A stretch of 36,640 nt of DNA from Streptomyces sp. TRM49041 (GCF_008271805.1 NZ_VSRY01000082.1:1-36640); one strand, 5' to 3'. Positions 8,181-16,182 are shown, numbered from the stretch's first letter. Made by a program: numbers and translations. The notes: generated by a model from the letters alone, not told the origin.

Positions 8181-9679
8181 CGGGCCCCCTCCGCGCCTTC
8201 GTCGGCGACCCTGGAGACGGACGCCGACCGCTCACCGGTGCCGGTGACGCCGGCACCGGAGCCGGAGGCCACGGAGTCGGCCGCCGCCGGCCTCGCAGCC
8301 GCCGACGGTGCCGAGCCGCTCGCCGCTGACGCCTCCGCCGCCGAGCCCGTCGCCGCCGAGGCCGCGCCCACCGCGCCTGGGCCCGATGCCGAGGCCGCGC
8401 CTGTTGCCGAGTCCGCCGCCGAGGCCGCGCCCGCCGACGAGCCCCCGCCCACTCCCACCGGCACCCGTGCCGTCACCCGGAAGCGGGTGCCGCCCTCCAG
8501 GGGGCCGGCCTCCAGGGTTCCGTCCAGGGCCGCGAGGCGTTCGCGGAGGCCGGTGAGGCCGGAGCCGTGGGGTGTGCCGCCCGGGGGCGAGCCGGCGCCG
8601 TCGTTCTCGATGACCAGGACCGCGCAGCCACCACCGGCCGACACCGACACCGGCACCGATACCGACACCACGCAGTGGCGGGCGTCCCCGTGGCGGAGGA
8701 CGTTGGTCGTGGCCTCCCGGACGACCCAGCCCAGTGCCGACTGCACGGGTGCCGGCAGGGCCTCGTCCACGCCCTGGGCCTCGACGCGGCAGGTGATGCC
8801 CGCCGCGGCCAGGACCCCCCGGGCGCCCTCCAGTTCGGTGTGGAGGTCGGCCTCGCGGTAGCCGCGTACCACCTCCCGTACCTCCCGCTGCGACTCCCGG
8901 GCGATGCGCTGCACCTCGGCCATCTCGTCGACCGCGCGGTCGGCCGCCCCGCGCCGGGCGAGCTGGACGGCCAGCTCGCTCTTCAGGGCGATCACGGACA
9001 GGTTGCGCCCCATGACGTCGTGCAGGTCCCGGGCGAAACGGAGCCGTTCCTCCGCGACCGCCAGCCGCCCCTGGAGCCGTTGCGCGGCGTCCAGTTCCCA
9101 TACGGCGCGCAGCAGCCAGCCGGAGAAGCCGCTGGTGGTGGCGAAGACGATCGTCCCGATCGCCGTCGCGGCAGTGAACGCGGCCGCCTCGACGCCCGGC
9201 AGCCCCAGTCCGGCCGCGAACACCGCGATACCCGCAACCGCGACCGCCGTCAGCCCCAGCATGTGCCGCACCCGCACCAGGCACAGGGCGAGCCCCCCGA
9301 CGCCCCAACTCGCCATCGCCACAGCCGCGTACATCGGCACCTGGTGGTCCACCAGCGCCCCGAACCGCCGCAGCACCAGGACGGCGACGCACCCCGCGGC
9401 CGAGAGCACGGCCAGTGCGACCATCGTCCGGTACGGGCGGCCGTGCCGGCCCACCTGCCAGCCGAGCGCCCGTGACGCGACCACCGCGACGAGCACGGTG
9501 TGCACGAGCACCAGCAGGAACAGCCAGCCGGCGAGCGGGCCGATCTCCCCCCTCGCGGCCAAAGTGGGCAGCGCGCCCACGACCTCCGCCCCCGCGAGCC
9601 CGTGGTAGGTCCACCGCGTGTACAGCTCGACCTTCTCCGGGCTGCTCCTGCGGCTCCACCAGCCGGTCAGTCCGGCCAT
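8177..9679 (-). CDS. DesK-like sensor histidine kinase (HisKA_3 type) with long Ala/Ser tail
   Basis: 500 residues. About five hydrophobic segments lie between residues 25 and 190, with little extracytoplasmic sequence, typical of DesK-like sensors that monitor the membrane. The phosphoacceptor is H220 in LRFARDLHDVMGRNLSVIAL; the ATPase domain has the N box REATTNVLRHGD (321-332), VIENDGAG (357-364) and GSGLTGLRERLAALDG (372-387). From about residue 411 to 492 the protein runs into a roughly 80-residue Ala/Ser/Gly tail with no recognisable domain, which most DesK relatives lack. A Ser-Val repeat (338-347) interrupts the ATPase domain. The signal sensed is unknown; the adjacent ABC exporter suggests membrane or drug stress. 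Confidence 0.9.
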   Translation of the reverse strand: MAGLTGWWSRRSSPEKVELYTRWTYHGLAGAEVVGALPTLAARGEIGPLAGWLFLLVLVHTVLVAVVASRALGWQVGRHGRPYRTMVALAVLSAAGCVAVLVLRRFGALVDHQVPMYAAVAMASWGVGGLALCLVRVRHMLGLTAVAVAGIAVFAAGLGLPGVEAAAFTAATAIGTIVFATTSGFSGWLLRAVWELDAAQRLQGRLAVAEERLRFARDLHDVMGRNLSVIALKSELAVQLARRGAADRAVDEMAEVQRIARESQREVREVVRGYREADLHTELEGARGVLAAAGITCRVEAQGVDEALPAPVQSALGWVVREATTNVLRHGDARHCVVSVSVPVSVSAGGGCAVLVIENDGAGSPPGGTPHGSGLTGLRERLAALDGTLEAGPLEGGTRFRVTARVPVGVGGGSSAGAASAADSATGAASASGPGAVGAASAATGSAAEASAASGSAPSAAARPAAADSVASGSGAGVTGTGERSASVSRVADEGAEGAR

Positions 9680-9764
9680 GTCCCCCGTACCCCCCTGTCC
9701 CTCGCCCCGCGGGCCCTCGGTCCTCGGTCCCGTGGCCCCGGGGCCCCTCGGTCCTCATCGTCCT

Positions 9765-9790
9765 CTCAGTGGCGAGGCTCAGTGGCGAGG
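9765..9790. repeat. 13-bp tandem duplication across the permease stop codon
   Basis: CTCAGTGGCGAGG occurs twice head to tail. One copy spans the last codons and stop of the permease gene and the other lies directly downstream, so the coding tail is copied into the spacer. Confidence 0.85.
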
Positions 9791-10630
9791 CTCCCACCGG
9801 AACCGCCGTCGCACAGCGAACACCGCCACGCCGGTCCACGCCAGCGCCGCCGCCCCGGCCCGTACGAGGTCCCCCGTCTCGTCGCCCGCGCCCAGCCACC
9901 CGGCCCGTACGAGTGTCACCACACCGGTCACCGGCAGCAGCTCGCACACCGACGCCAGCCGCTCCGGGAACACCTCCAGCGGTACGAACAGCCCGGACCC
10001 GAACGCCGAAACCAGGAACAGCGGCATGGTCGTCAGCTGTGCGCTCTCCACGGTCCTGGTCAGCGCGGCCGTGCACGCGGCCAGCGCGCCGAGCAGCACG
10101 ATCCCGACGAGGACGCCCAAGACCAGCAGTTCGGGCCGCTGTGGTGCCCGTACGCCGAGGAACGCCACCGCCGCCACCACCATGATCACGCACTGCGCCA
10201 GTGTGAGCGCCACCGAGGGCAGCGCCGTCCCGGCGAGGATCTCCGCATCGGACGCCTCGCCCGTACGCAGCCGCTTCAGCACCAGCTCCTCGCGCCGCGC
10301 CACATACGCCGGGACGAGGTTGAGGTACACGACGATGACCAGGACCATGCCGAGGCCCCCGGTCGCCGCCGCCTCGGCCATGCTGAGCCCCGCCTTCTCC
10401 AGACCGACCCGGTCGAGCATCCCCCGGATCGAACCGATCATCAGCAGCGGCATGAACAGCGTCACGAAGAGCGCCGGCCGGTTCCGTACGAGGAGGGTCA
10501 GTTCCGCCCGCGCGAGCGCGCCGAGACGCCCGGCGGCCGTGGTGCCCGCCGTGTCCTCACTGCCTGCCCCGCCTGCCCTGCCCGCCCCGCCTGCCCTGCC
10601 CGCCCCGCCTGTCGTGGTCGTTGTCGCCAT
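9779..10630 (-). CDS. ABC-2 type transporter permease
   Basis: 283 residues, the membrane partner of the ATPase just upstream. After an N-terminal Gly/Ala/Arg repeat comes a typical ABC-2 permease: a cytoplasmic lead (LGALARAELTLLVRNRPALF), then about six hydrophobic helices including GLGMVLVIVVYLNLVPAY, LLVLGVLVGIVLLGALAAC and the FGSGLFVPLEVFPERL segment, ending in a basic tail. ATG 10630 is chosen because it lies one base after the ATPase stop; an upstream in-frame start would overlap the ATPase gene and give an Arg-rich lead unlike a permease. The repeat at 10564-10610 makes the N-terminus variable. Substrate unknown; the pairing with a DesK-like kinase resembles Bacillus yvfR-S-T-U. Confidence 0.87.
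   Translation of the reverse strand: MATTTTTGGAGRAGGAGRAGGAGSEDTAGTTAAGRLGALARAELTLLVRNRPALFVTLFMPLLMIGSIRGMLDRVGLEKAGLSMAEAAATGGLGMVLVIVVYLNLVPAYVARREELVLKRLRTGEASDAEILAGTALPSVALTLAQCVIMVVAAVAFLGVRAPQRPELLVLGVLVGIVLLGALAACTAALTRTVESAQLTTMPLFLVSAFGSGLFVPLEVFPERLASVCELLPVTGVVTLVRAGWLGAGDETGDLVRAGAAALAWTGVAVFAVRRRFRWEPRH
10564..10610. repeat. 18-bp tandem repeat in the permease N-terminus
   Basis: Two full copies of GCCCTGCCCGCCCCGCCT and a preceding partial copy encode a Gly-Gly-Ala-Gly-Arg-Ala-type repeat. Confidence 0.85.
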
Positions 10631-10631
10631 G

Positions 10632-11576
10632 TCACACCCCCACCGTTCCGGTACGTGTCTCCGCGCCGGCCGGGGACCGCGCGATCTCCAGGAACGCCTC
10701 CTCCAGCGACGCCGACCGCGCGTCGAGCCCGTCAAGCCGTACGCCCTGGTCCCGCGCCCACAGGAGCAGCTCGGTGAGCGCGTCCTGGAGTTCGTGCGTA
10801 CGGACCTCGACGCGCCGCCCGCCGTACTGCGCGGCCCGCAGCGCGAGTGGCAGCCGCCCGGCCGGTACCCCGGCGGGCAGGTCGAAGCGGATGCGGGCGG
10901 GGCGGGACGCGGTGACCTCCGCCGGGGTCCCGGAGGCCACGATGCGGCCGCCGTGCATGATCGCGAGGCGGTCGGCGAGTGCCTCGGCCTCCTCCAGGTA
11001 GTGCGTGGTCAGCAGAACGGTCGTCCCGGTGTCGCGCAGGGCCCGTACGAGGTCCCAGGTGTCGCGGCGGCCCTCGGCGTCGAGACCGGTCGTCGGCTCG
11101 TCGAGGAACAGCACCTCGGGCCGACCGAGCAGGGCGAGTGCCAGGTCGAGACGCCGCCGTTCGCCGCCGGACAGCTGTTTCACACGGACCCGGGCGCGGG
11201 CGCCGAGGCCGACCATGTCGAGTGCCTCGCCGGTCGGCCGGGCGCCGCTGGTGCAGCCGGCCCACATGCGAACGGTCTCGGCGGCGGTCAGGTCGGAGGG
11301 GAAGCCGCCTTCCTGGAGCATCACGCCGATGCGCGGCCGTACGGTGGCGCGGTCCCGGTACGGGTCGTGCCCCAGGACGCGGACGCGGCCGCCGCTGGGC
11401 GGGGCGAGCCCTTCGAGGAGCTCGACGGTGGAGGTCTTGCCCGCCCCGTTCGTGCCCAGGAGCGCGAAGATCTCGCCGTACGGCACGGAGAACGTGATTC
11501 CGGTCACCGCCTCGAAGCCCCCGGCGTAGCGGCGCCGGAGCTCCGCGGCCTCGATCGCGTGGTCATGGCTGGTCAT
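10632..11576 (-). CDS. ABC transporter ATP-binding protein
   Basis: 314 residues, the ATPase of an ABC-2 type exporter. Walker A is GTNGAGKT (41-48), the Q-loop lies in GVMLQEGG, the signature is LSGGERRR (135-142), Walker B is VLFLDEPTTGLD (155-166) and the switch histidine is in TTHYLEEAE (190-198). A C-terminal extension of about 90 residues after the nucleotide-binding domain is like those of drug and lantibiotic exporter ATPases. It is the first gene of a four-gene operon and ends one base before the permease start. A perfect palindrome 59-72 bp upstream of its ATG is the likely operator. Confidence 0.94.
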   Translation of the reverse strand: MTSHDHAIEAAELRRRYAGGFEAVTGITFSVPYGEIFALLGTNGAGKTSTVELLEGLAPPSGGRVRVLGHDPYRDRATVRPRIGVMLQEGGFPSDLTAAETVRMWAGCTSGARPTGEALDMVGLGARARVRVKQLSGGERRRLDLALALLGRPEVLFLDEPTTGLDAEGRRDTWDLVRALRDTGTTVLLTTHYLEEAEALADRLAIMHGGRIVASGTPAEVTASRPARIRFDLPAGVPAGRLPLALRAAQYGGRRVEVRTHELQDALTELLLWARDQGVRLDGLDARSASLEEAFLEIARSPAGAETRTGTVGV

Positions 11577-11634
11577 GACTCAAGGCTCGGGGCGTATCGG
11601 AGCCGTCGGCAGTTCGCGCTGTCAGCGGTCGGCG

Positions 11635-11648
11635 ATGACAAATGTCAT
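11635..11648. promoter_or_regulatory. Candidate operator of the ABC/two-component operon
   Basis: ATGACA-AA-TGTCAT is a perfect 14-bp inverted repeat, 59-72 bp upstream of the first gene of the operon. NarL-type regulators bind such short inverted repeats, and the operon's last gene encodes one. A CTGACA hexamer suitable as -35 lies just downstream in the direction of transcription, but I see no convincing -10. Confidence 0.5.
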
Positions 11649-11677
11649 GGGCCCTGAGCCATGGGGCGATAAACGAC

Positions 11678-11707
11678 GAAGGCCCCAGTCTATTGACTGG
11701 GGCCTTC
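11678..11707 (-). terminator. Terminator after tRNA-Gly(GCC) copy 2
   Basis: Perfect 13-bp stem GAAGGCCCCAGTC with loop TATT, 8 bp after the tRNA 3' end. A short T run (GTCGTTT) follows on the minus strand. It separates the tRNA transcript from the ABC operon. Confidence 0.8.
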
Positions 11708-11714
11708 ATTCCTG

Positions 11715-11787
11715 AGCGGACGACGAGATTCGAACTCGCGACCCTCACCTTGGCAAGGTGATGCTCTACCAACTGAGCCACGTCCGC
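11715..11787 (-). tRNA. tRNA-Gly(GCC), copy 2
   Basis: 73 nt, identical to copy 1 (7474-7546) including D-loop GG, anticodon GCC and T-loop TTCGAAT. It lies 82 bp downstream of the tRNA-Gly(UCC), probably in the same transcript, and is followed by its own terminator. Confidence 0.95.
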
Positions 11788-11869
11788 ATTGCTCCCGACC
11801 GGCTCTCACCGGGCGGTGCGAACACCACTGTACCTGATCCACCGGAGTGGCCGGTACTGCGTGATGCGG

Positions 11870-11941
11870 AGCGGGTGACAGGAATCGCACACTGCGCCTT
11901 CCCCCTGGAAGGGGGATGTTCTACTACTGAACTACACCCGC
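11870..11941 (-). tRNA. tRNA-Gly(UCC), highly non-canonical elbow
   Basis: 72 nt. Acceptor GCGGGTG/CACCCGC pairs fully, the D-stem is GTTC/GAAC, and the anticodon stem TCCCC/GGGGA holds loop CTTCCAG (anticodon UCC). The rest is abnormal: the D-loop reads AGTAGTA, so the usual G18-G19 pair is lost; the T-loop reads TGCGATT instead of TTCGATT, replacing T/pseudouridine 55 by G; and the T-stem CAGTG/CCTGT has one Watson-Crick pair, one G-T wobble and three mismatches. The tRNA-Gly(GCC) genes next to it are canonical. It may be a GGA-decoding tRNA with a relaxed elbow or a tRNA used mainly outside translation. Confidence 0.85.
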
Positions 11942-12206
11942 ACGCTCCGTGAGGCGGTCGGCTTTTCGGCCTCGCCCCTCGGCGTGCTCCAGACTTTAGC
12001 CGATCAAGGGGGGTGCTGTGCAACTCGACGGCCGGGAGCCCGCACCGGCGCACCACACCGCCTGGGCAGCCCTCGGAGCGGCGGGGGCGGCGGCCGCGGC
12101 GGGGGCGCCGCCCGGCTCGCCACGCCGTTCGGCGCGCCGGCTCGGTCCGCGCTCGGCGCACCGGCTCGATGCCCCGGCTCAGTGCGCCGCGGCTGGGCGC
12201 CCCGCC
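11942..12206. other. Spacer downstream of the Lsr2-like gene
   Basis: 265 bp of very GC-rich sequence with repeated GGCGC/CCGGCTC words and no gene. It contains the copied tail of the Lsr2-like gene (12178-12191) and must hold the tRNA-Gly(UCC) promoter, which I could not pinpoint. Confidence 0.35.
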
Positions 12207-12219
12207 TCAGTGCGCCGCG
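12178..12219. repeat. 14-bp direct repeat across the Lsr2-like stop codon
   Basis: CTCAGTGCGCCGCG occurs at 12178-12191 and 12206-12219. The second copy encodes the last residues and the stop of the Lsr2-like protein; the first lies just downstream of the gene. Confidence 0.8.
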
Positions 12220-12533
12220 TGGAACTCGTCGTAGATCCGCTTCGGGATGCGCCCGCGGGCCGGCACGTCGAGCTTGTTGGACTGCGCCCAGGCCCGTACG
12301 GCGGCCGGGTCCGGTGCCAGGGCCGTGTGCCGGTACGTCTTACGTGCCTTGCCCGCACCGGACTTCTTTCGGCCCGCCTCCATGTAGGGCGTGAGGGTCT
12401 TGCGGAGTTTCTCTGCATTGGCTTCATTGAGGTCGATCTCGTACCACTTGCCGTCGAGGCCGAACCCGACCGTTTCCGCCGCTTCTCCGCCCTCGATGTC
12501 GTCGGTGAGCGTGACTACTACTCGCTGCGCCAC
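12207..12533 (-). CDS. lsrL: Lsr2-family nucleoid-associated / xenogeneic silencer-like protein
   Basis: 108 residues. The N-terminal half (MAQRVVVTLTDDIEGGEA, then VGFGLDGKWYEIDLN) matches the Lsr2 dimerisation/oligomerisation domain. A basic linker is followed by the C-terminal DNA-binding domain: PAAVRAWAQSNKLDVPARGR, in which RGR (93-95) is the AT-hook-like motif that enters the minor groove, and RIPKRIYDEFHAAH. Position beside purS fits the Lsr2 paralogue of Streptomyces that I remember as LsrL rather than the main Lsr2. The GTG at 12533 has AAAGGA upstream. It is divergent from purSQL across an AT-rich 345-bp spacer that could itself be a target. Its last codons and stop are duplicated downstream. 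Confidence 0.88.
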   Translation of the reverse strand: MAQRVVVTLTDDIEGGEAAETVGFGLDGKWYEIDLNEANAEKLRKTLTPYMEAGRKKSGAGKARKTYRHTALAPDPAAVRAWAQSNKLDVPARGRIPKRIYDEFHAAH

Positions 12534-12878
12534 GGATATCGGTCCTTTCCCGTAGTACGCCGCCGTTCGGAGTGTGTTCTGTCACACGCTTGACGTGCGG
12601 CGATACCGGATTAACAAGGTGTATTCCCTTTGTACAGCGCGGAGTGCCGCGCTGGGAAGACCTGGCAATTGTTTCCGCGTGTCCGTATGCAATGGCGGCG
12701 GCGTGATTTCCTTCCGGGATTTTTTCGGTCGGCAGGATGTCTCCGTGCCGCCTTCTGGACGGCTTCTGTGTGCCTTCTCTTCCTGCGTTTGTGGGATCCT
12801 CCGGAAATCTACTCGCGTAGATTTTGTAGGCAGGTACGCTGAGGGAACCGCCCACGCAACACACCACCGGGAGTGCCA
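12534..12878. other. AT-rich divergent regulatory region between lsrL and purS
   Basis: 345 bp clearly richer in A/T than its surroundings and with no plausible gene. It contains a perfect 8-bp hairpin (CAGCGCGG-AGTG-CCGCGCTG, 12635-12654), several T-runs and CAATTG words, and the palindrome at 12805-12824. Both the lsrL and purSQL promoters must lie here. AT-rich DNA is the preferred ligand of Lsr2 proteins. Confidence 0.6.
12805..12824. promoter_or_regulatory. Perfect interrupted palindrome upstream of purSQL
   Basis: AAATCTAC-TCGC-GTAGATTT, 8-bp arms with a 4-bp centre, 55 bp before the purS start. A -10-like TACGCT begins 10 bp downstream (12835-12840), so a protein bound here would cover the -35 region. 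I do not recognise the motif as the site of a known regulator. Confidence 0.55.
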
Positions 12879-13127
12879 GTGGCACGCGTCGTAGTCGACG
12901 TCATGCTCAAGCCGGAGATCCTCGACCCGCAGGGACAGGCGGTGCAGCGCGCACTGCCCCGCCTCGGTTTCGAGGGGATCGCGGACGTCCGTCAGGGAAA
13001 GCGCTTCGAGCTGGATGTGGAGGGGCCGGTCGATGACACCGCCCTCGCCCGCATCCACGAGATGGCCGAAACCTTCCTCGCCAACACCGTCATCGAGGAC
13101 TTCGTCGTCAAGGTGGAGGAGGCGTGA
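12879..13127 (+). CDS. purS: Phosphoribosylformylglycinamidine synthase subunit PurS
   Basis: 82 residues, the small bridging subunit of FGAM synthase, which pairs PurQ (glutaminase) with PurL (synthetase). The sequence [20 protein letters not shown], then [20 protein letters not shown], is typical PurS. GTG 12879 is preferred over GTG 12873 because GGGAG (12869-12873) is then a ribosome-binding site 5 nt upstream, whereas it would overlap the earlier start. It is first in the purS-purQ-purL operon and overlaps purQ by 4 bp. Confidence 0.95.
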   Translation: MARVVVDVMLKPEILDPQGQAVQRALPRLGFEGIADVRQGKRFELDVEGPVDDTALARIHEMAETFLANTVIEDFVVKVEEA

Positions 13128-13804
13128 CTTCTCGTATCGGAGTCGTCACCTTCCCCGGGACGCTCGACGACCAGGACGCGCTGCGCGCGGCCCGGCTCGC
13201 CGGCGCCGAGCCGGTCTCGCTCTGGCATCGCGACAAGGACCTCAAGCAGGTTGACGCGGTCGTCCTCGCGGGCGGCTTCTCGTACGGCGACTATCTGCGC
13301 GCCGGAGCGATCTCCCGGTTCTCGCCGGTGATGGAGACGATCATCGAGCAGGCGAAGGCCGGTATGCCGGTCCTCGGCATCTGCAACGGCTTCCAGATCC
13401 TCACCGAGGCGCATCTGCTGCCCGGCGCGATGCTGCAGAACAACCATCTGCACTTCATCTGCCGTGACCAGAAGCTGCGTGTGGAGAACGCGTCGACCGC
13501 CTGGACCGCCGACTACGAGCAGGGCCAGGAGATCCAGGTCCCGCTCAAGAACATGGACGGCCGGTACGTCGCCGACGAGCGCGTGCTCGACGAGCTGGAG
13601 GCCGAGGGCCGCGTCGCCTTCCGGTACCTCGACATGAACCCCAACGGTTCGCTGCGGGACATCGCCGGCATCACGAACGCCGCCGGGAACGTCGTCGGTC
13701 TCATGCCGCACCCCGAGCACGCCGTGGAGCCGCTCGTCGGCACGGGCCGGACCGACGGGCTCGGATTCTTCACCTCGATCCTCAAGAAGCTGGTCAACGC
13801 CTGA
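13124..13804 (+). CDS. purQ: Phosphoribosylformylglycinamidine synthase, glutaminase subunit PurQ
   Basis: 226 residues, a class I glutamine amidotransferase that supplies ammonia to PurL for step 4 of IMP synthesis (FGAR to FGAM). The nucleophile is C87 in VLGICNGFQ, and the His/Glu of the triad are H196 and E198 in LMPHPEHA. The conserved [14 protein letters not shown] (50-63) is present. The start overlaps purS by 4 bp (GTGA) and the stop overlaps purL by one base, so the three subunits are translationally coupled. Confidence 0.97.
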   Translation: MTSRIGVVTFPGTLDDQDALRAARLAGAEPVSLWHRDKDLKQVDAVVLAGGFSYGDYLRAGAISRFSPVMETIIEQAKAGMPVLGICNGFQILTEAHLLPGAMLQNNHLHFICRDQKLRVENASTAWTADYEQGQEIQVPLKNMDGRYVADERVLDELEAEGRVAFRYLDMNPNGSLRDIAGITNAAGNVVGLMPHPEHAVEPLVGTGRTDGLGFFTSILKKLVNA

Positions 13805-16053
13805 TGAGCCTCGACACCGTCAAGCACGCCACCGAGACGCCCGACGTCGAGCAGCCCTGGAAGGAGCTCGGCCTCAAGGAGGACGAGTACGCGCGCATCC
13901 GGGAGATCCTGGGCCGCCGCCCGACCGGCGCCGAGCTCGCCATGTACTCCGTCATGTGGTCCGAGCACTGCTCGTACAAGAGCAGCAAGGTCCATCTGAA
14001 ACAGTTCAGCGAGAAGAAGCCGCAGTCCGAGGCGATGCTCGTGGGCATCGGCGAGAACGCGGGCGTCGTCGACGTCGGCCAGGGCTACGCGGTCACCTTC
14101 AAGGTCGAGTCGCACAACCATCCCTCGTACATCGAGCCCTACCAGGGCGCGGCCACGGGCGTCGGCGGCATCGTCCGCGACATCCTCGCGATGGGCGCCC
14201 GCCCGGTCGCGGTCGTCGACCCGCTGCGGTTCGGCGCGGCCGACCACCCCGACACCAAGCGCGTCCTGCCCGGCGTCGTCGCCGGCATCGGCGGCTACGG
14301 CAACTGCCTGGGCCTGCCCAACATCGGCGGCGAGGTCGTCTTCGACGCGTGCTACCAGGGCAACCCGCTGGTCAACGCCGGCTGCATCGGTGTGATGAAG
14401 CACGAGGACATCCACCTCGCGAAGGCGTCCGGGGCGGGCAACAAGGTCATCCTGTACGGCGCCCGGACCGGCGGCGACGGCATCGGCGGTGTGTCCGTCC
14501 TCGCGTCGGAGACCTTCGACGACGCGAAGCCCACCAAGCGCCCGGCCGTCCAGGTCGGTGACCCGTTCCAGGAGAAGCTCCTCATCGAGTGCACGCTCGA
14601 GATCTTCAAGGAGCAGCTGGTCGCGGGCATCCAGGACCTAGGCGGCGCCGGCCTGTCCTGCGCCACCTCCGAGCTGGCCTCCGCCGGCTCCGGCGGTATG
14701 CGCGTCGAGCTCGACACCGTCCCGCTGCGTGACGCGACGCTCTCGCCCGAGGAGATCCTCATGAGCGAGTCGCAGGAGCGCATGTGCGCGATCGTCGAGC
14801 CCGACAAGGTCGACCGCTTCCTGGAGATCTGCGAGAAGTGGGACGTCATCGCCACCGTCATCGGTGAGGTGACGGAGGGCGAGCGGCTGGAGATCTTCTG
14901 GCACGGCGAGCAGATCGTGGACGTGCCGCCGCGCTCCGTCGCGCACGAGGGCCCCACCTACCACCGCCCGTTCTCACGCCCCGACTGGCAGGACGCCCTC
15001 CAGGCGGACGACGCGAACAAGCTGCCCCGTCCGGCGACCTCGCAGGAGCTGAGGGACCAGGTCCTGAAGCTGGTCGCGCACCCGAACCAGGCGTCCAAGG
15101 CGTGGGTCACCGACCAGTACGACCGGTTCGTGCAGGGCAACACGGTGCTGGCCCAGCCCGAGGACGCGGGCATGGTCCGGGTCGACGAGAAGACCAACCT
15201 CGGCGTGGCCATCGCGACGGACGGCAACGGCCGGTACGCGAAGCTCGACCCGTACACGGGCGCGCAGCTGGCGCTGGCGGAGGCGTACCGCAACGTCGCC
15301 GCGTCGGGCGCCAAGCCGCTGGCCGTCTCCGACTGCCTGAACTTCGGCTCGCCGGAGGACCCGGGCGTCATGTGGCAGTTCGCCGAGGCCACGCGCGGCC
15401 TCGCGGACGCCTGCCTGGAGCTGGGCGCGCCGGTCACGGGCGGCAACGTCTCGCTGTACAACCAGACCGGTGACGTCGCCATCCACCCGACGCCGGTCGT
15501 CGCCGTACTCGGTGTGATCGACGACGTGACGCGGCGTACACCGATCGCGTTCGCGGAGGAGGGCCAGCTCCTCTACCTGCTGGGCGACACGCGCGAGGAG
15601 TTCGGCGGCTCGGCCTGGTCCCAGGTCGTCCACGACCACCTCGGCGGGCTGCCGCCGGCCGTGGACCTGGACCGGGAGCGGCTGCTCGGCGAGATCCTGA
15701 TCGCCGCGTCCCGCGACGGCATGATCGACGCCGCGCACGACCTGTCCGACGGCGGTCTCGTCCAGGCGGTCGCCGAGTCCTGCCTGCGCGGCGGGAAGGG
15801 CGCGCGACTGGTCGTCCCGGACGGCCTCGACGCGTTCACCTTCCTGTTCAGCGAGTCGCAGGGCCGCGCGGTCGTGTCCGTCCCGCGCAGCGAGGAGCTC
15901 CGCTTCACCGACATGTGCGGTGCGCGCGGGCTGCCCGCGACGCGGATCGGTGTCGTCGACGGCGACGCGGTCGACGTCCAGGGCGAGTTCAGCGTCACGC
16001 TGGGCGAGCTGCGCGAGGCGCACGAGGCGACGATCCCGGGCCTGCTGGCCTGA
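13804..16053 (+). CDS. purL: Phosphoribosylformylglycinamidine synthase, synthetase subunit PurL (small type)
   Basis: 749 residues, the small PurL that requires separate PurS and PurQ. It converts FGAR, ATP and ammonia to FGAM. Motifs include [60 protein letters not shown] and [11 protein letters not shown]. The ATG at 13804 shares a base with the purQ TGA. It is the last gene of the operon; a long hairpin at 16085-16124 follows. No frameshift or missing motif is seen. Confidence 0.97.
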   Translation: MSLDTVKHATETPDVEQPWKELGLKEDEYARIREILGRRPTGAELAMYSVMWSEHCSYKSSKVHLKQFSEKKPQSEAMLVGIGENAGVVDVGQGYAVTFKVESHNHPSYIEPYQGAATGVGGIVRDILAMGARPVAVVDPLRFGAADHPDTKRVLPGVVAGIGGYGNCLGLPNIGGEVVFDACYQGNPLVNAGCIGVMKHEDIHLAKASGAGNKVILYGARTGGDGIGGVSVLASETFDDAKPTKRPAVQVGDPFQEKLLIECTLEIFKEQLVAGIQDLGGAGLSCATSELASAGSGGMRVELDTVPLRDATLSPEEILMSESQERMCAIVEPDKVDRFLEICEKWDVIATVIGEVTEGERLEIFWHGEQIVDVPPRSVAHEGPTYHRPFSRPDWQDALQADDANKLPRPATSQELRDQVLKLVAHPNQASKAWVTDQYDRFVQGNTVLAQPEDAGMVRVDEKTNLGVAIATDGNGRYAKLDPYTGAQLALAEAYRNVAASGAKPLAVSDCLNFGSPEDPGVMWQFAEATRGLADACLELGAPVTGGNVSLYNQTGDVAIHPTPVVAVLGVIDDVTRRTPIAFAEEGQLLYLLGDTREEFGGSAWSQVVHDHLGGLPPAVDLDRERLLGEILIAASRDGMIDAAHDLSDGGLVQAVAESCLRGGKGARLVVPDGLDAFTFLFSESQGRAVVSVPRSEELRFTDMCGARGLPATRIGVVDGDAVDVQGEFSVTLGELREAHEATIPGLLA

Positions 16054-16084
16054 GGGACGTAGTACACCTGGTACACGCGTAGTG

Positions 16085-16124
16085 CCGGAGGGCCGGCCCC
16101 GTTCATGCGGGGTCGGCCCTCCGG
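16085..16124 (+). terminator. 17-bp hairpin terminator of purSQL
   Basis: CCGGAGGGCCGGCCCCG, loop TTCATG, then the complementary arm with a single G-T wobble. It starts 32 bp after the purL stop. No T-tract is present. Confidence 0.8.
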
Positions 16125-16182
16125 CTGCGACAGCCTCGCGGAACCGGTCTGGAGGGCAAGAGGTTTCGGGGGTCGGGGGACC

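Noticed and set aside
7473..11789. Integrated mobile element using tRNA-Gly as attachment site
   Set aside because: No integrase, excisionase or transfer gene lies between the repeats, and the contents are an ordinary ABC/two-component operon. Kept only as an evolutionary observation.
12841..12878. Purine riboswitch before purS
   Set aside because: The leader is too short and GC-rich, and no aptamer-like three-way junction is visible.
12424..12885. 153-codon minus-strand frame through the lsrL-purS spacer
   Set aside because: Overlaps the 5' end of lsrL in another frame, crosses the divergent promoters, and has unbiased codon use.
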